64,000 nucleotides of DNA, taken from Halovenus rubra. Its GTDB lineage: Archaea > Halobacteriota > Halobacteria > Halobacteriales > Haloarculaceae. The stretch's first letter is position 1. Each line of letters starts with the position of its first letter. Shown here in pieces: positions 53,303-61,715 of this stretch. The position numbers were made by a program, and so were the translations under genes. A model generated the notes under the pieces. The model saw only the letters and a program-made list of their open reading frames with translations. It was not told where the DNA came from and did not search any database. Location of the stretch: positions 417,072-481,071 of the forward strand of contig NZ_JAODIY010000009.1 in assembly GCF_026586665.1 (NCBI RefSeq), written 5' to 3'.

Positions 53303-54142
53303 ATGGACCGGATTCCGTTCGGAATCAGCCGACTGGATAATACTATCGGCGGCGGTGCACCACGTGGCAGCGTTGTGCTACTGTCAGGGGAAGCTGGTGC
53401 CGGGTCTCGCGAGTTTATGTACACCAGCGCGGTGATGAATGGGCTTGCCCAGACTGGCGACGACCTGTTTGAACTTCATTACGGAGATATTGCGCCAAAC
53501 GCGTCGCTGCCAGATTCGATTCACTACATCTCGTTTACGGATGAAAGTGAGCAGATTGAGGCCGAGATAGATATGTCGATGGATACAGAGGTTGGACAGC
53601 AAGGGTTCGAACAAGTCGAGTTCGATTCGCTGTCCCAGAACTACTTCCACAAAAGCCCTGTGCCCCGTGGATGGTACGCCGAACAAACGGCCGATATCAC
53701 AGGGCTTCGCAAGCGCCACGAAGAGCGCGAAACACTCCTGAGTGCACTGGGTGACTCGATCAGTGAACGGGCTCCTGGAAGTCTCGTGGTCATCGACTCG
53801 CTGTCGGACCTTATCGGCGCGAGTGGAGACGATATCGACTGGTCAGATATAAACTATTTGATGAAAGGACTGGCGAAGGCTGCCCACGAGTGGTCATCGC
53901 TTATCTTGGTTCATGTGAACTTCGAGACCCTTACGTCCGTGCAATACGGCCAACTCGTCGAGTCGACATCGGGGACACTCCAGTTCCAGTGGGAAACTGG
54001 CGGCTCAGCGCGAGCCCGGACGCTGGTAGTCAAGAACTTCCGTGGCGTACTTTCACAGATTGAAGAAGAAGATATCGTCAAGTTTGAAACTGATCTCGGA
54101 GAAGCCGGCTTCGATATCAGCGACATACGAAAGATTCGGTAG
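53303..54142 (+). CDS. RAD55/KaiC-like protein with degenerate P-loop (larger paralogue)
   Basis: The 279-residue protein begins RIPFGISRLDNTIGGGAPRGSVVLLSG, the usual KaiC/RadA opening, but the P-loop reads GEAGAGSREF, so the lysine of Walker A is missing. Walker B is kept in SLVVIDSLSDLIGASG. Acidic insertions follow at about residues 75-130. It resembles the smaller gene at 40972. Two unknown genes follow in the same direction (66 bases, then an overlap), and the three probably form one operon. It may sense or scaffold rather than hydrolyse ATP. Confidence 0.75.
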   Translation: MDRIPFGISRLDNTIGGGAPRGSVVLLSGEAGAGSREFMYTSAVMNGLAQTGDDLFELHYGDIAPNASLPDSIHYISFTDESEQIEAEIDMSMDTEVGQQGFEQVEFDSLSQNYFHKSPVPRGWYAEQTADITGLRKRHEERETLLSALGDSISERAPGSLVVIDSLSDLIGASGDDIDWSDINYLMKGLAKAAHEWSSLILVHVNFETLTSVQYGQLVESTSGTLQFQWETGGSARARTLVVKNFRGVLSQIEEEDIVKFETDLGEAGFDISDIRKIR

Positions 54143-54207
54143 CTCATCTATCGATTTCTGATATCGACGGCAAACCCTTAACTATCCTGTTTGTAAAAGT
54201 TGGAACA

Positions 54208-55098
54208 ATGGCGAGTGAGTCGAGCGAGGAACTGACTATGTCGGTCCAGCTACCGGCCGAACTCGTCGAGTGGCTCGATGAAGCGGCCGCTGATGCTGAG
54301 GTTGACAGAGAAACGCTCATTACTCAGTTGCTCGCGTCATACCGGACTGTCGCTGATGTCAACGAAGAGACCGATCCTCCCGTGAAATCTGTCGACCCTG
54401 ATTCAGTGGCCGAATCGGTCAAAGCGGATCTCGGACGCAAAATAGAACGACAGGTGAACGCGGAACTGAGCCGCAGTGTCGAAGACCAAGTCGATGACGT
54501 ATTGACAGACCGGCTCACTGAGGCGACTTCCGATGTCAGAGAACAGGTTGATACGCGCATCGATACCGTCGAAGGAACATTTCAAGAGGATATAAATGAC
54601 GTACGCAACCGGGTGATTCAGGTCAAAAAGGAGGCAGATAACAAGGCTCCAAAAGACCACAGCCACCCCGAGATGGCACAGCTCTCGGTACTCCAAGACG
54701 AAGTTGACTCTCTACAAACGCGGGTCGACGAACTCGAAAATGAGCACGAAGCGGATATTTCGGAGGTAGAGAACACGACAGCCGAACAAAAAGAACAGGT
54801 GGATGAGATACAAGACCGGTTACAGACTGTTGCATGGGTGGTCAGTGACCTCCGTGAAGCACAACAGTCTTCGAGCGGTCTCGAAGCCGTCGAGCGAATC
54901 AAGCGGGCTGCTGCGCGCGCAGATATCGAGCGGGCCAACTGCGAGAACTGTGGTCAGGCTGTGAGCCTTGCACTGCTAACCGATCCTCATTGTCCCCACT
55001 GTGATACGACCGTGACCAACGTCGAGCCATCGAGCGGGTGGTTCGGAAGTCCGAAGCTGACTGTCGCATCACAGCTTGAATCCGGTGAAAGCGAATGA
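54208..55098 (+). CDS. Ribbon-helix-helix, coiled-coil and Cys-pair protein
   Basis: The 296-residue protein opens with an RHH-like segment (TMSVQLPAELVEWLDEAAADAEVDRETLI), then a long acidic coiled coil (about residues 75-235, with RIDTVEGTFQEDINDVRNRV and DEVDSLQTRVDELENEHE). It ends with two cysteine pairs, CENCG and CPHCD, that should hold a zinc. This suggests a DNA-binding, filamentous or dimeric factor. The stop overlaps the next gene as ATGA. No family name is certain. Confidence 0.7.
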   Translation: MASESSEELTMSVQLPAELVEWLDEAAADAEVDRETLITQLLASYRTVADVNEETDPPVKSVDPDSVAESVKADLGRKIERQVNAELSRSVEDQVDDVLTDRLTEATSDVREQVDTRIDTVEGTFQEDINDVRNRVIQVKKEADNKAPKDHSHPEMAQLSVLQDEVDSLQTRVDELENEHEADISEVENTTAEQKEQVDEIQDRLQTVAWVVSDLREAQQSSSGLEAVERIKRAAARADIERANCENCGQAVSLALLTDPHCPHCDTTVTNVEPSSGWFGSPKLTVASQLESGESE

Positions 55099-55802
55099 GT
55101 GACGAAGACGAGAAACAATCGAACGGTGACAAAACTCCGTTCGAGGAATTAAACGCAGATGTTGGCAACCGCGACGGTGACCCCTTCGAGAGGTTGCCAC
55201 GAAAAGAGGGAGATGAAACCATAACTGAACCGGGAGGGCAGTCACAAGACGGTGCTGAGGACACATACAGACGTGAGTCTGAGAGTGAGCCGACGCCAAA
55301 ACAAGAAAAGAGCAACGACTGGGTCGAGGAATTCGGTGTCGAAGCCGGGACCGCTGACGGACCTCCTGTCGGCGATGACTCCCAAGAGACCGAGTCACTG
55401 AACGACAAGGTCACCGAAAGCGAAGAGGCGTCGTTTGGAACTGCCCGTGACGGGAGTTCCACAACAGAGCCTCTTGGTGATGTAAGCACCCGAGAGGGTG
55501 ACCCCTTCGAGGAAGGTGAGTCGCTATTCGAGGAACAAGAGACCGACGGAATCGACCCGGATACCGTCTGGAAGGAACTCGCCAGTGCAGAGTCGGACAG
55601 AGAAACAGACGAACGCTACGAGCGGACCTTTGCCGACGTGTCGAAACATAGCTACTGTGAGCAGTGTGAGCATTTTTCTTCGCCGCCGGATGTTGCCTGT
55701 ACCAACGAAGGGACAGACATCGTGGAGTTTCTGGATGTCGAGACCGTTCGTGTTGTCGATTGTCCGGTCGTCAAAGAACGAAAAGAGCTCGAAGAGGAGT
55801 AG
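55095..55802 (+). CDS. Acidic protein with C-terminal Cys motif
   Basis: The 235-residue protein is disordered and highly acidic for about 180 residues, with a repeated GDPFE motif (GNRDGDPFERLPR and TREGDPFEEGESLFE). A compact C-terminal domain contains SYCEQCEHFSSPPDVAC and, later, VVDCPVV: four cysteines that could bind a metal. It is coupled to the RHH/coiled-coil gene by ATGA. Function is unknown; a partner or adaptor in the same complex is likely. Confidence 0.65.
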   Translation: MSDEDEKQSNGDKTPFEELNADVGNRDGDPFERLPRKEGDETITEPGGQSQDGAEDTYRRESESEPTPKQEKSNDWVEEFGVEAGTADGPPVGDDSQETESLNDKVTESEEASFGTARDGSSTTEPLGDVSTREGDPFEEGESLFEEQETDGIDPDTVWKELASAESDRETDERYERTFADVSKHSYCEQCEHFSSPPDVACTNEGTDIVEFLDVETVRVVDCPVVKERKELEEE

Positions 55803-55885
55803 CGCGGGGCTATATTGGCATCGGAAAAGCAGGTTACGGCGGTTGAATCCCCGGGCTTATGTCTCTCAGGAGCACAGACAGTACT

Positions 55886-56206
55886 ATGCAGTTCTGTGAG
55901 GATTGCGGCTCAATGATGAAAAAAGAAGACGGAGTCATGGTCTGTACAAGTTGTGGTGCAAGCGCCGAGCAAGAGCGCGATACCGAGGAGTTCGTTTCGA
56001 CCGAAAAACAGAGCGGCGAGGAACTCATCGAAACAACCAAAGATGCCAGCTTCGAGGGCAAGCCGACTGCGGCCGACGTGACTTGCGACGAATGCGGGAA
56101 CGGTGAAGCGTGGTACACAATCAAACAGACTGCCTCAGCCGACGAACCGCCGACACGGTTTTTCAAGTGCAAGGAGTGCGGGCACCGATGGCGAGGGTAC
56201 AGCTAA
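55886..56206 (+). CDS. tfs: TFS-family transcript cleavage factor paralogue
   Basis: The 106-residue protein has the two zinc ribbons of archaeal TFS. The N-terminal one is FCEDCGSMM and CTSCG (RpoM-like), and the C-terminal one CDECG and CKECGHRW. The catalytic loop that reaches the RNA polymerase active site normally reads RSADE; here it is QTASADEPPT, with the Arg replaced by Ala but the Asp-Glu pair kept. A TATA-like GCTTATG lies 26-32 bases before the ATG. It may be one of several TFS copies in the cell. Confidence 0.88.
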   Translation: MQFCEDCGSMMKKEDGVMVCTSCGASAEQERDTEEFVSTEKQSGEELIETTKDASFEGKPTAADVTCDECGNGEAWYTIKQTASADEPPTRFFKCKECGHRWRGYS

Positions 56207-56220
56207 CTGATTGTATCCAC

Positions 56221-56817
56221 TTACTCGCCAGTTGGAATCAACTGAAAAATAAGTAGCTTCTCAAAGGAATGTGATTCCTCCGCAAGCGTCGTTACCTCGA
56301 ATCCGGCGCTCTCGGCGGCCTCTGTGACCGCTTCGGGACCCGTCACCGTCGAGACGAGGAGATAGATAGCGCCATCAGGTCGAAGAACGCGTCCCACATC
56401 GTCGAGAAAGTCTTTGATAACGGCGCGTCCGTCTTCGCCACCGGTGACAGCCGTCTCCATCCAGTCATCCCAGACACCTTCAGGAGCTGAGGGGAGATAC
56501 GGTGGGTTGAACGTGATCACATCAAAGCTGTCCCGACAAAACGACGAAACAAGGTCAGCCCGCAATGCTTGCACGCCACGCTCGCGCGCCTCAGCACAGG
56601 CCAACGGGTTGAGGTCGACACCGAAAACGGCAGCGTCGGACTGCTCTTGGACGAACTGGGCAACGTATCCCGACCCAGTGCCGACATCGAGAACACGGTT
56701 GTCTTTACCCACTTCCTTGGCGGCTGTTTTCGCTAGCAGGTGGGAGTCTTCGGCTGGTTGATACACTTGGTCAGTCTCGCGGATGTCAGCCAGCCGCGGT
56801 TCGTCTTCGTCAGTCAT
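56221..56817 (-). CDS. HemK2/Mtq2-type protein methyltransferase
   Basis: The 198-residue class I SAM methyltransferase has LDVGTGSGYVAQF for SAM binding and the NPPY tetrapeptide in ITFNPPYLPSAPEG, the signature for methylating the amide of Gln or Asn. The archaeal target is expected to be release factor aRF1. It starts at the ATG sharing one base with the ksgA stop (TGATG), so the two are coupled. Confidence 0.88.
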   Translation of the reverse strand: MTDEDEPRLADIRETDQVYQPAEDSHLLAKTAAKEVGKDNRVLDVGTGSGYVAQFVQEQSDAAVFGVDLNPLACAEARERGVQALRADLVSSFCRDSFDVITFNPPYLPSAPEGVWDDWMETAVTGGEDGRAVIKDFLDDVGRVLRPDGAIYLLVSTVTGPEAVTEAAESAGFEVTTLAEESHSFEKLLIFQLIPTGE

Positions 56818-57680
56818 CACTCTGTCCGATTTTTAGCCGCTGGCTCTCCGACATCCCAAGCAAGACGGGTGAGTTGGGCGAACTCGGCTGGAGAAACCGA
56901 GCCTGCGCGCCGACTCATCAAGGATTCGTCTGCCGCGGACACAACGGCGTCACCGTCGTCTAGCTCAGAGATATGGACCGTGTTTCTGACTGCGTTCCGC
57001 ATCGTTTTGCGCCGCTGCGTGAAGATGGCTTTCAGGAATAATAAGAAGAACTCGTCGTTGGGCACCGAGTACGACGGCTCGCGCGGTACCGCCTTGATGA
57101 CCGCGCTCTGGACCGCGGGTTGTGGGTCGAAAGCTGCAGGTGGAACAGTCTCGACTAATTCTACCTCAGCGTAGTGGCCCGCAGCGACTGCAAGTCTGCT
57201 ATACTCGTCCTCACCGGTGTCGGCAGCCATCCGTTCAGCAAATTCCTGTTGGAACATTAATACGAGTGGCTGTCCCAGTGGGAGGAGTCGAAATGCAATC
57301 TCGCTCGATGCACCGTAGGGAAGGTTCGAAACCGAAGCAGTAAACTCGGGGAGTGTGACATCGAGTGCATCACCCTCGATGACGGTCAGTGTGCCGTTCT
57401 CTCGTTCCGTGGCAAACTCTTTGCGGAGGAAGTCAGCGAGTCGCCGGTCGCGCTCAACGACAGTCACTTGGTCGGCAACGGCACAGAGCCTATCGGTGAG
57501 TGCGCCTGTTCCGCCGCCGATTTCCAAGATGTGTGTCGTCTCTCCGTTATCGTCGGAGAGATACTCCGGGAGTCGGTTGAGTACGCGGTCGTCGACCAGA
57601 AAGTGCTGGTCCTGTGCGGGGTCGCCACCGATACCAGCTCTGACTCGAAGCGCGTCAGGGTCACGAAAGTCTTGAGTCAT
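56817..57680 (-). CDS. ksgA: 16S rRNA dimethyladenosine transferase KsgA/Dim1
   Basis: The 287-residue enzyme dimethylates two adjacent adenines near the 3' end of 16S rRNA during ribosome assembly. It has the N-terminal QDQHFLVDDRVLNRL, SAM loop ILEIGGGTGALTDRL, VVERD, and the catalytic NLPY in SVSNLPYGASSEI. The C-terminal helical domain FLLLFLKAIFTQRRKTMRNAV is complete. The position between DUF655 and hemK2 is conserved in haloarchaea as I know it. Confidence 0.96.
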   Translation of the reverse strand: MTQDFRDPDALRVRAGIGGDPAQDQHFLVDDRVLNRLPEYLSDDNGETTHILEIGGGTGALTDRLCAVADQVTVVERDRRLADFLRKEFATERENGTLTVIEGDALDVTLPEFTASVSNLPYGASSEIAFRLLPLGQPLVLMFQQEFAERMAADTGEDEYSRLAVAAGHYAEVELVETVPPAAFDPQPAVQSAVIKAVPREPSYSVPNDEFFLLFLKAIFTQRRKTMRNAVRNTVHISELDDGDAVVSAADESLMSRRAGSVSPAEFAQLTRLAWDVGEPAAKNRTE

Positions 57681-57700
57681 AGATAACCTATGTAAACAGT

Positions 57701-58279
57701 TTAGTTATCGTCGCTTCGGACCAGCAACTGGTATTTCAGGTCGTCTTCTTTGATTTCTTCGAGGATTCGTTCGACGAGTACATCCTTCGGGCTATGGAGT
57801 CCATCGATACGCTCGTCCAACTCTTCGAAGCTCTCGAAGGGCTTGCGCTTGCGTTCGTCCAGAATATCGTTGCGGAGCTTCTCACCGATACCAGGGAGCA
57901 GATTTAGCTGGTGGAGACGGAGCGTAATCGGCTGTGCGTCGTTGAAATAGTCGACAAAGCGCTCTTGATTGTCTTCGACAATTTCTTCGATGGCGTAATC
58001 GAGCTCAGAACTCGCGCCGCTTGGCAGGTCTTCGTAATCGATACCGTTCTGACGGACGATGTCGTCCTGCTCCGAGAAATCAAATGAGTCGCCGATAGAG
58101 ATATCAGCACCCGAATCCATGATAAGTTCGTAGAGCTGGAAATCATCCGTATCGATGACGTACGCGAGCGGTTCCTTCTGGTACTGGGGTCGGTCGTCTT
58201 CGGTTCGACCGTGAGCGAGAAAGTCTAGTACGACAATCGGCTCAGTCCCGTCACTTTCGTCACGTTCGTCGTCGGTCAT
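57701..58279 (-). CDS. DUF655 protein, helix-hairpin-helix RNA/DNA-binding
   Basis: The 192-residue protein has an N-terminal OB-like part (VVLDFLAHGRTEDDRPQYQ and VAYVIDTDDF-type strands) and a C-terminal helix-hairpin-helix in LLPGIGEKLRNDILDERKRKPF. Archaeal DUF655 proteins sit with ribosomal and polymerase genes and are thought to act in translation or rRNA processing. It precedes ksgA by 20 bases in the same direction. Confidence 0.9.
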   Translation of the reverse strand: MTDDERDESDGTEPIVVLDFLAHGRTEDDRPQYQKEPLAYVIDTDDFQLYELIMDSGADISIGDSFDFSEQDDIVRQNGIDYEDLPSGASSELDYAIEEIVEDNQERFVDYFNDAQPITLRLHQLNLLPGIGEKLRNDILDERKRKPFESFEELDERIDGLHSPKDVLVERILEEIKEDDLKYQLLVRSDDN

Positions 58280-58347
58280 ACAACGAGGCTACGTCGACTG
58301 GTTACTTAAACGTACGCAGGTGAGACTGTCGACGTCTGAGCAAAAAC

Positions 58348-58704
58348 TCAGATGTACTGCTTGACGGTATTGAGGATTGCGTCGAGCTCGTCACCCGAAA
58401 GCGAGTACCGCTCCTGTGCGAAGACAGCGCGAAGTTCGTCTCTGTCCCGCGGTTTGAGGTCGACAATTTTGTGTGCTGTCTTCTCGTCGACCTTTTCGAG
58501 CTCGATGAGCTCTTCGACGAACGCTTCGGCTTCCGACGCATCGAGTTCGGCAAACCGATTGACGTGTTCAATGGCTCGGGCGAGCTCATAACGCATTTCG
58601 CGCTCGTCGTCGGTGGCACGCTCCACCTCAAGCCCTTCGAGTATCTCCTTTGTCTCTGCAATCGTCAGATGCTCCTCGTCAACTTTCTCTTTGAATATTG
58701 TCAT
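58348..58704 (-). CDS. rpoF: DNA-directed RNA polymerase subunit F (Rpb4)
   Basis: The 118-residue helical protein forms the polymerase stalk with RpoE'. It begins with the strand TIFKEKVDEEHLTIAETKEIL and has the HRDC-like helical domain, including ELIELEKVDEKTAHKIVDLKP. It heads the block rpoF-DUF655-ksgA-hemK2. In other haloarchaea rpl21e usually lies just upstream; here the next sequence is a broken mutY. Confidence 0.93.
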   Translation of the reverse strand: MTIFKEKVDEEHLTIAETKEILEGLEVERATDDEREMRYELARAIEHVNRFAELDASEAEAFVEELIELEKVDEKTAHKIVDLKPRDRDELRAVFAQERYSLSGDELDAILNTVKQYI

Positions 58705-58848
58705 GATTTCGTCCTGTCGAAGATCGCTCGTTTTCTCCGGGGTTCCGGAGACGAGTCCAACTGTTCGTCACCTCATAGATAATCCAGGGAAAAATACCTG
58801 CCGAAACACGTCGACAGGGGCAGCCCCCGGAAACTGCTTCCAGCGGCC

Positions 58849-59292
58849 TTAATTCTCCAAAGACACGCGGGGGCCAGCATCTGTAACAGTAAGCGTGACG
58901 AGACCATCATCTTCGAGATCATCGAGAAGGTCACGTAGCCACTCTCGACCGTATTTTCCGTCAGGTGTATAATCGACCCGAACCTTTGGCCCAAGTTCGT
59001 CAAGTGTCAACGTGTCACCGTCGCTTAGTGCGCGGACGATTCGACCCCGAAACTGCCGACGACTCCCTTCAAACGATGGCTGTGTTGGAACGTCAGGAGC
59101 AGTGAAATCGTTCGTCTCGTACGCCTGACACCAGGTCCGCCACGGGCATCCGTCTTCATCGCAGGTGGGCGTTTTTGTACAGACGGTGCCACCAAGTTCC
59201 ATAATAGCGTTGTTCCAGAGACGGGACTCATCCATAGGGAGCAACTCGTTAGCTGCCTCCTCGAAGGCAGTATCGTCATCAGGGACACCGAA
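58849..59292 (-). pseudogene. mutY: mutY 3' remnant (A/G-specific adenine glycosylase)
   Basis: The remaining 147 codons match the C-terminal half of haloarchaeal MutY. They run from FGVPDDDTAFEEAANELLP through SRLWNNAIMELGG, the four cysteines of the iron-sulfur cluster (VCTKTPTC, GCPWRTWC), and a winged-helix-like tail ending PRVSLEN. The HhH domain with the catalytic Glu and the Asp of VDTNVKR, about 150 residues, is missing. An ATG at 59358 adds 22 unrelated residues. The codon usage upstream changes abruptly. It is therefore a truncated, probably inactive gene. Confidence 0.8.
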
Positions 59293-59453
59293 ACGCGATG
59301 ATAGGAGAAATGTATTATACAGATCCCAGGATTCAGTAGTACAACCGATGCGAATCATCCAACTATACTACAATTTGACTAGTTCGGTACTTCTAGGTTG
59401 AAGCATGTCAAGTGCGTGTAGTGCTGGTCGTAAGCAACTGAATGTGTCCCTGG

Positions 59454-59460
59454 AAATAAA
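59454..59460 (+). promoter_or_regulatory. TATA box of the accessory three-gene cassette
   Basis: AAATAAA is 27-33 bases before the ATG at 59487, consistent with one promoter for the whole cassette. It lies in foreign DNA right of the mutY break. Confidence 0.4.
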
Positions 59461-59486
59461 GTCCCCTTAGTGGTTAGATGACATAG

Positions 59487-59984
59487 ATGGTACTTGGGAC
59501 GATTGAGGAGGCTGGAGTCGGGGGAACAGCCCTCGCAGTTTACACGTATGCCCTCTTGGAGATATCCCCGATCAATCTCGGCTACAGACCACAGCTCCTC
59601 TACTCGATCGTCCCTATCGTTGTTCTTGTTTTACTCATTGACTCGTTCAACGACCCGATCATGAAGCGAATCGCAGGGAAAGAATTTCTCAGTAATGTTC
59701 ACGACGACGTAAGAGACGAGGTCGGTGACGAGCAGTTCTATTACGATCATGAGGATAAGCAAGAGAAGATAGACGATCTTGACAAGAAATCTGTAGGGAG
59801 AGTAGTGAATATCATTGTTGGGGTCGTTATGTCGCTCACTCTACCTGTAATCGGTTTCATCAGATATGAAATTCTAGGAGCTGTTGTAGGGATACTAATC
59901 GGGATCGCTGTTGCCTATGTGTTAGTTATTAGACAGAGATCCAAACTCCGTAATATTATTAGTGAGTTGTCGAGACTGTACTGA
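59487..59984 (+). CDS. Membrane protein of the accessory cassette
   Basis: The 165-residue protein has hydrophobic segments at about residues 13-25 and 37-53, a charged middle part (VHDDVRDEVGDEQFYYDHED), and two further helices at about 105-125 and 128-148 (NIIVGVVMSLTLPVIGFI and GAVVGILIGIAVAYVLVI). It has no known family. The following ATPase gene starts two bases after its stop, so they are one unit. A membrane anchor or effector for the ATPase is a plausible role, by inference. Confidence 0.65.
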   Translation: MVLGTIEEAGVGGTALAVYTYALLEISPINLGYRPQLLYSIVPIVVLVLLIDSFNDPIMKRIAGKEFLSNVHDDVRDEVGDEQFYYDHEDKQEKIDDLDKKSVGRVVNIIVGVVMSLTLPVIGFIRYEILGAVVGILIGIAVAYVLVIRQRSKLRNIISELSRLY

Positions 59985-59986
59985 CA

Positions 59987-61714
59987 ATGCGTGTCTCTGA
60001 CATACAGGTTGCTCACTTTGCGAAAGACGAATACCCCGATCTGCATGTGTCCGGTATCGGTGGCGACAACTTTCTCATCCATGGGGGTAACAGAACGGGG
60101 AAAACGCTCTCACTCAACGCGATTCTATACAATCTGTTAGGCTCTCAAGCGACTATTGACTTGGCTACCGGACGAGGAAACAAAGTTGAGATCGACTACA
60201 CGAATGGGATTTCGTTTTATAGAGGTGTTCCGGAAGCCGAGTATGAAGACGATTCCTCGTATCTAACCGCAGCCGACGCGCTTCGAAAGTTCCGAAAAGA
60301 ACTTTGCCCTTCGTCTCACGGCCAGGTTCCAGGAAGAGACGTAATTAGGTCTCACTTCCTTCACTCGCACACTGGAAGACTTCCCCTCCTGAGTCTTTCA
60401 GATAGCGATTTACTCTCTGTAGTCCGGTCTGTTGTGGATCCAGATATCCACTCCGAACTGGAATACCACGAACGAGCAAAACAAGAGTTGAGCGCCATCG
60501 TAGAGAAGAATCGGACGACGAAGAACGAATTGGAAAATGACCTGCAAGATACAGTGTCACAGGTCCGCAGTGCGGAGTCGGAACTTGAGAAGTGGGAAGA
60601 TATACTTGAGTTGTATGAATCTGGTCGGCTATCCGAAATAAACGATGAGTTAGCTACCAGGGAGTCAATTCGGTCAGAACTATCCGAGTTATACCAAGAG
60701 AAGGAGGGGTTGCGGAAGGAGAAGCGAACATTAGGCAAAGAAGAGAAGCGTTGGAAGAACTATCACGAAGAAGAGGTAGCCGATGTAATCGCTTCCGCCG
60801 TTGAGGATTTTGTCTGCCCAGTTTGTGGGGACCATATCGAAGATGACCGGGCGAAGAACCGTCTTCAGCAGGGATACTGTCCCTTTTGCGGAGAGCAGAA
60901 GTCTGTCTCTGAATTGAAGTCCGATATTCGTGAGCAAATAGAGCTCTCGGATGACCGTCTTAACGAAATACGAGAACGGCAGGATCAGATCGGCGACCGT
61001 CTCGATGAATTAGAGCGGGAAGAATCCGAGCTGAAGTCTGACCTCCCGAACTTGGATGAGCTGGACTCGTTTGTCGAAAGGAGACTCAGAGAAAACGGCT
61101 ACGAGGTTGAAGGGATAGACGAGAAGGCGAGAGACGAGATCGAAAAGAACACGCAGACCATTGATCAGGGAGAGACGAAGATTGATGAATTGGAAGCAAA
61201 AACCGAAGCACTTGAGCAACGTGTTGAGGAGATCAAAGATTCCATTGCGGTGGCGTCCGACGCCATTAGAGAAGTCCAATCGAAGGCAGCAGATCTGATT
61301 GAAGAGTTCCAAGACCGATGGGCCGAGAATTACGCAGACGTCGCTGACGAGTTGAGTTTGGATATCCGGTTAACGGATGATGCAGAGGTTGTACTTCCAG
61401 GGAACACTGATGATCGCGTTCTGAGTCAAGAAGGCGATTTCAGCGATGCGGAGATTCGCTTGTTAAATATAGCCTTCGCCACGACTCTCAACGAATTCGC
61501 TACCGAGACAGGCATCACGAATTGGAATACAATCGTGATCGACGAGCCATTCACGTATCTGGACGACGATAGCACAGAGAGTCTGATTGAGTATATCAAC
61601 GAGTCTGAACAGCAGTTCATCGTCACTTCCTCTTCGGACGGACTTGAATCGATATTTACCGAGACTGTCAGCCTCACCAGAAATACTATCCAGACGACGT
61701 TCCAGCGATACTAG
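59987..61714 (+). CDS. Rad50/SMC-like ATPase with CxxC pair
   Basis: The 575-residue protein has an SMC/Rad50 build. Walker A is at K39 in GGNRTGKTLSL. Long coiled coils (about residues 150-275 and 305-445) flank a hinge-like zinc motif CPVCGDHI and CPFCGE (about 279-304). The C-terminal lobe has a signature-like SQEGDFSDAEIRLLNIAFA and Walker B D519-E520 in TIVIDEPFTYLDDD. This is close in plan to archaea-specific SMC-related proteins and to Rad50-type defence ATPases. No nuclease domain is present, so it needs a partner. Start ATG two bases after the previous stop. Confidence 0.82.
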   Translation: MRVSDIQVAHFAKDEYPDLHVSGIGGDNFLIHGGNRTGKTLSLNAILYNLLGSQATIDLATGRGNKVEIDYTNGISFYRGVPEAEYEDDSSYLTAADALRKFRKELCPSSHGQVPGRDVIRSHFLHSHTGRLPLLSLSDSDLLSVVRSVVDPDIHSELEYHERAKQELSAIVEKNRTTKNELENDLQDTVSQVRSAESELEKWEDILELYESGRLSEINDELATRESIRSELSELYQEKEGLRKEKRTLGKEEKRWKNYHEEEVADVIASAVEDFVCPVCGDHIEDDRAKNRLQQGYCPFCGEQKSVSELKSDIREQIELSDDRLNEIRERQDQIGDRLDELEREESELKSDLPNLDELDSFVERRLRENGYEVEGIDEKARDEIEKNTQTIDQGETKIDELEAKTEALEQRVEEIKDSIAVASDAIREVQSKAADLIEEFQDRWAENYADVADELSLDIRLTDDAEVVLPGNTDDRVLSQEGDFSDAEIRLLNIAFATTLNEFATETGITNWNTIVIDEPFTYLDDDSTESLIEYINESEQQFIVTSSSDGLESIFTETVSLTRNTIQTTFQRY

Positions 61715-61715
61715 C

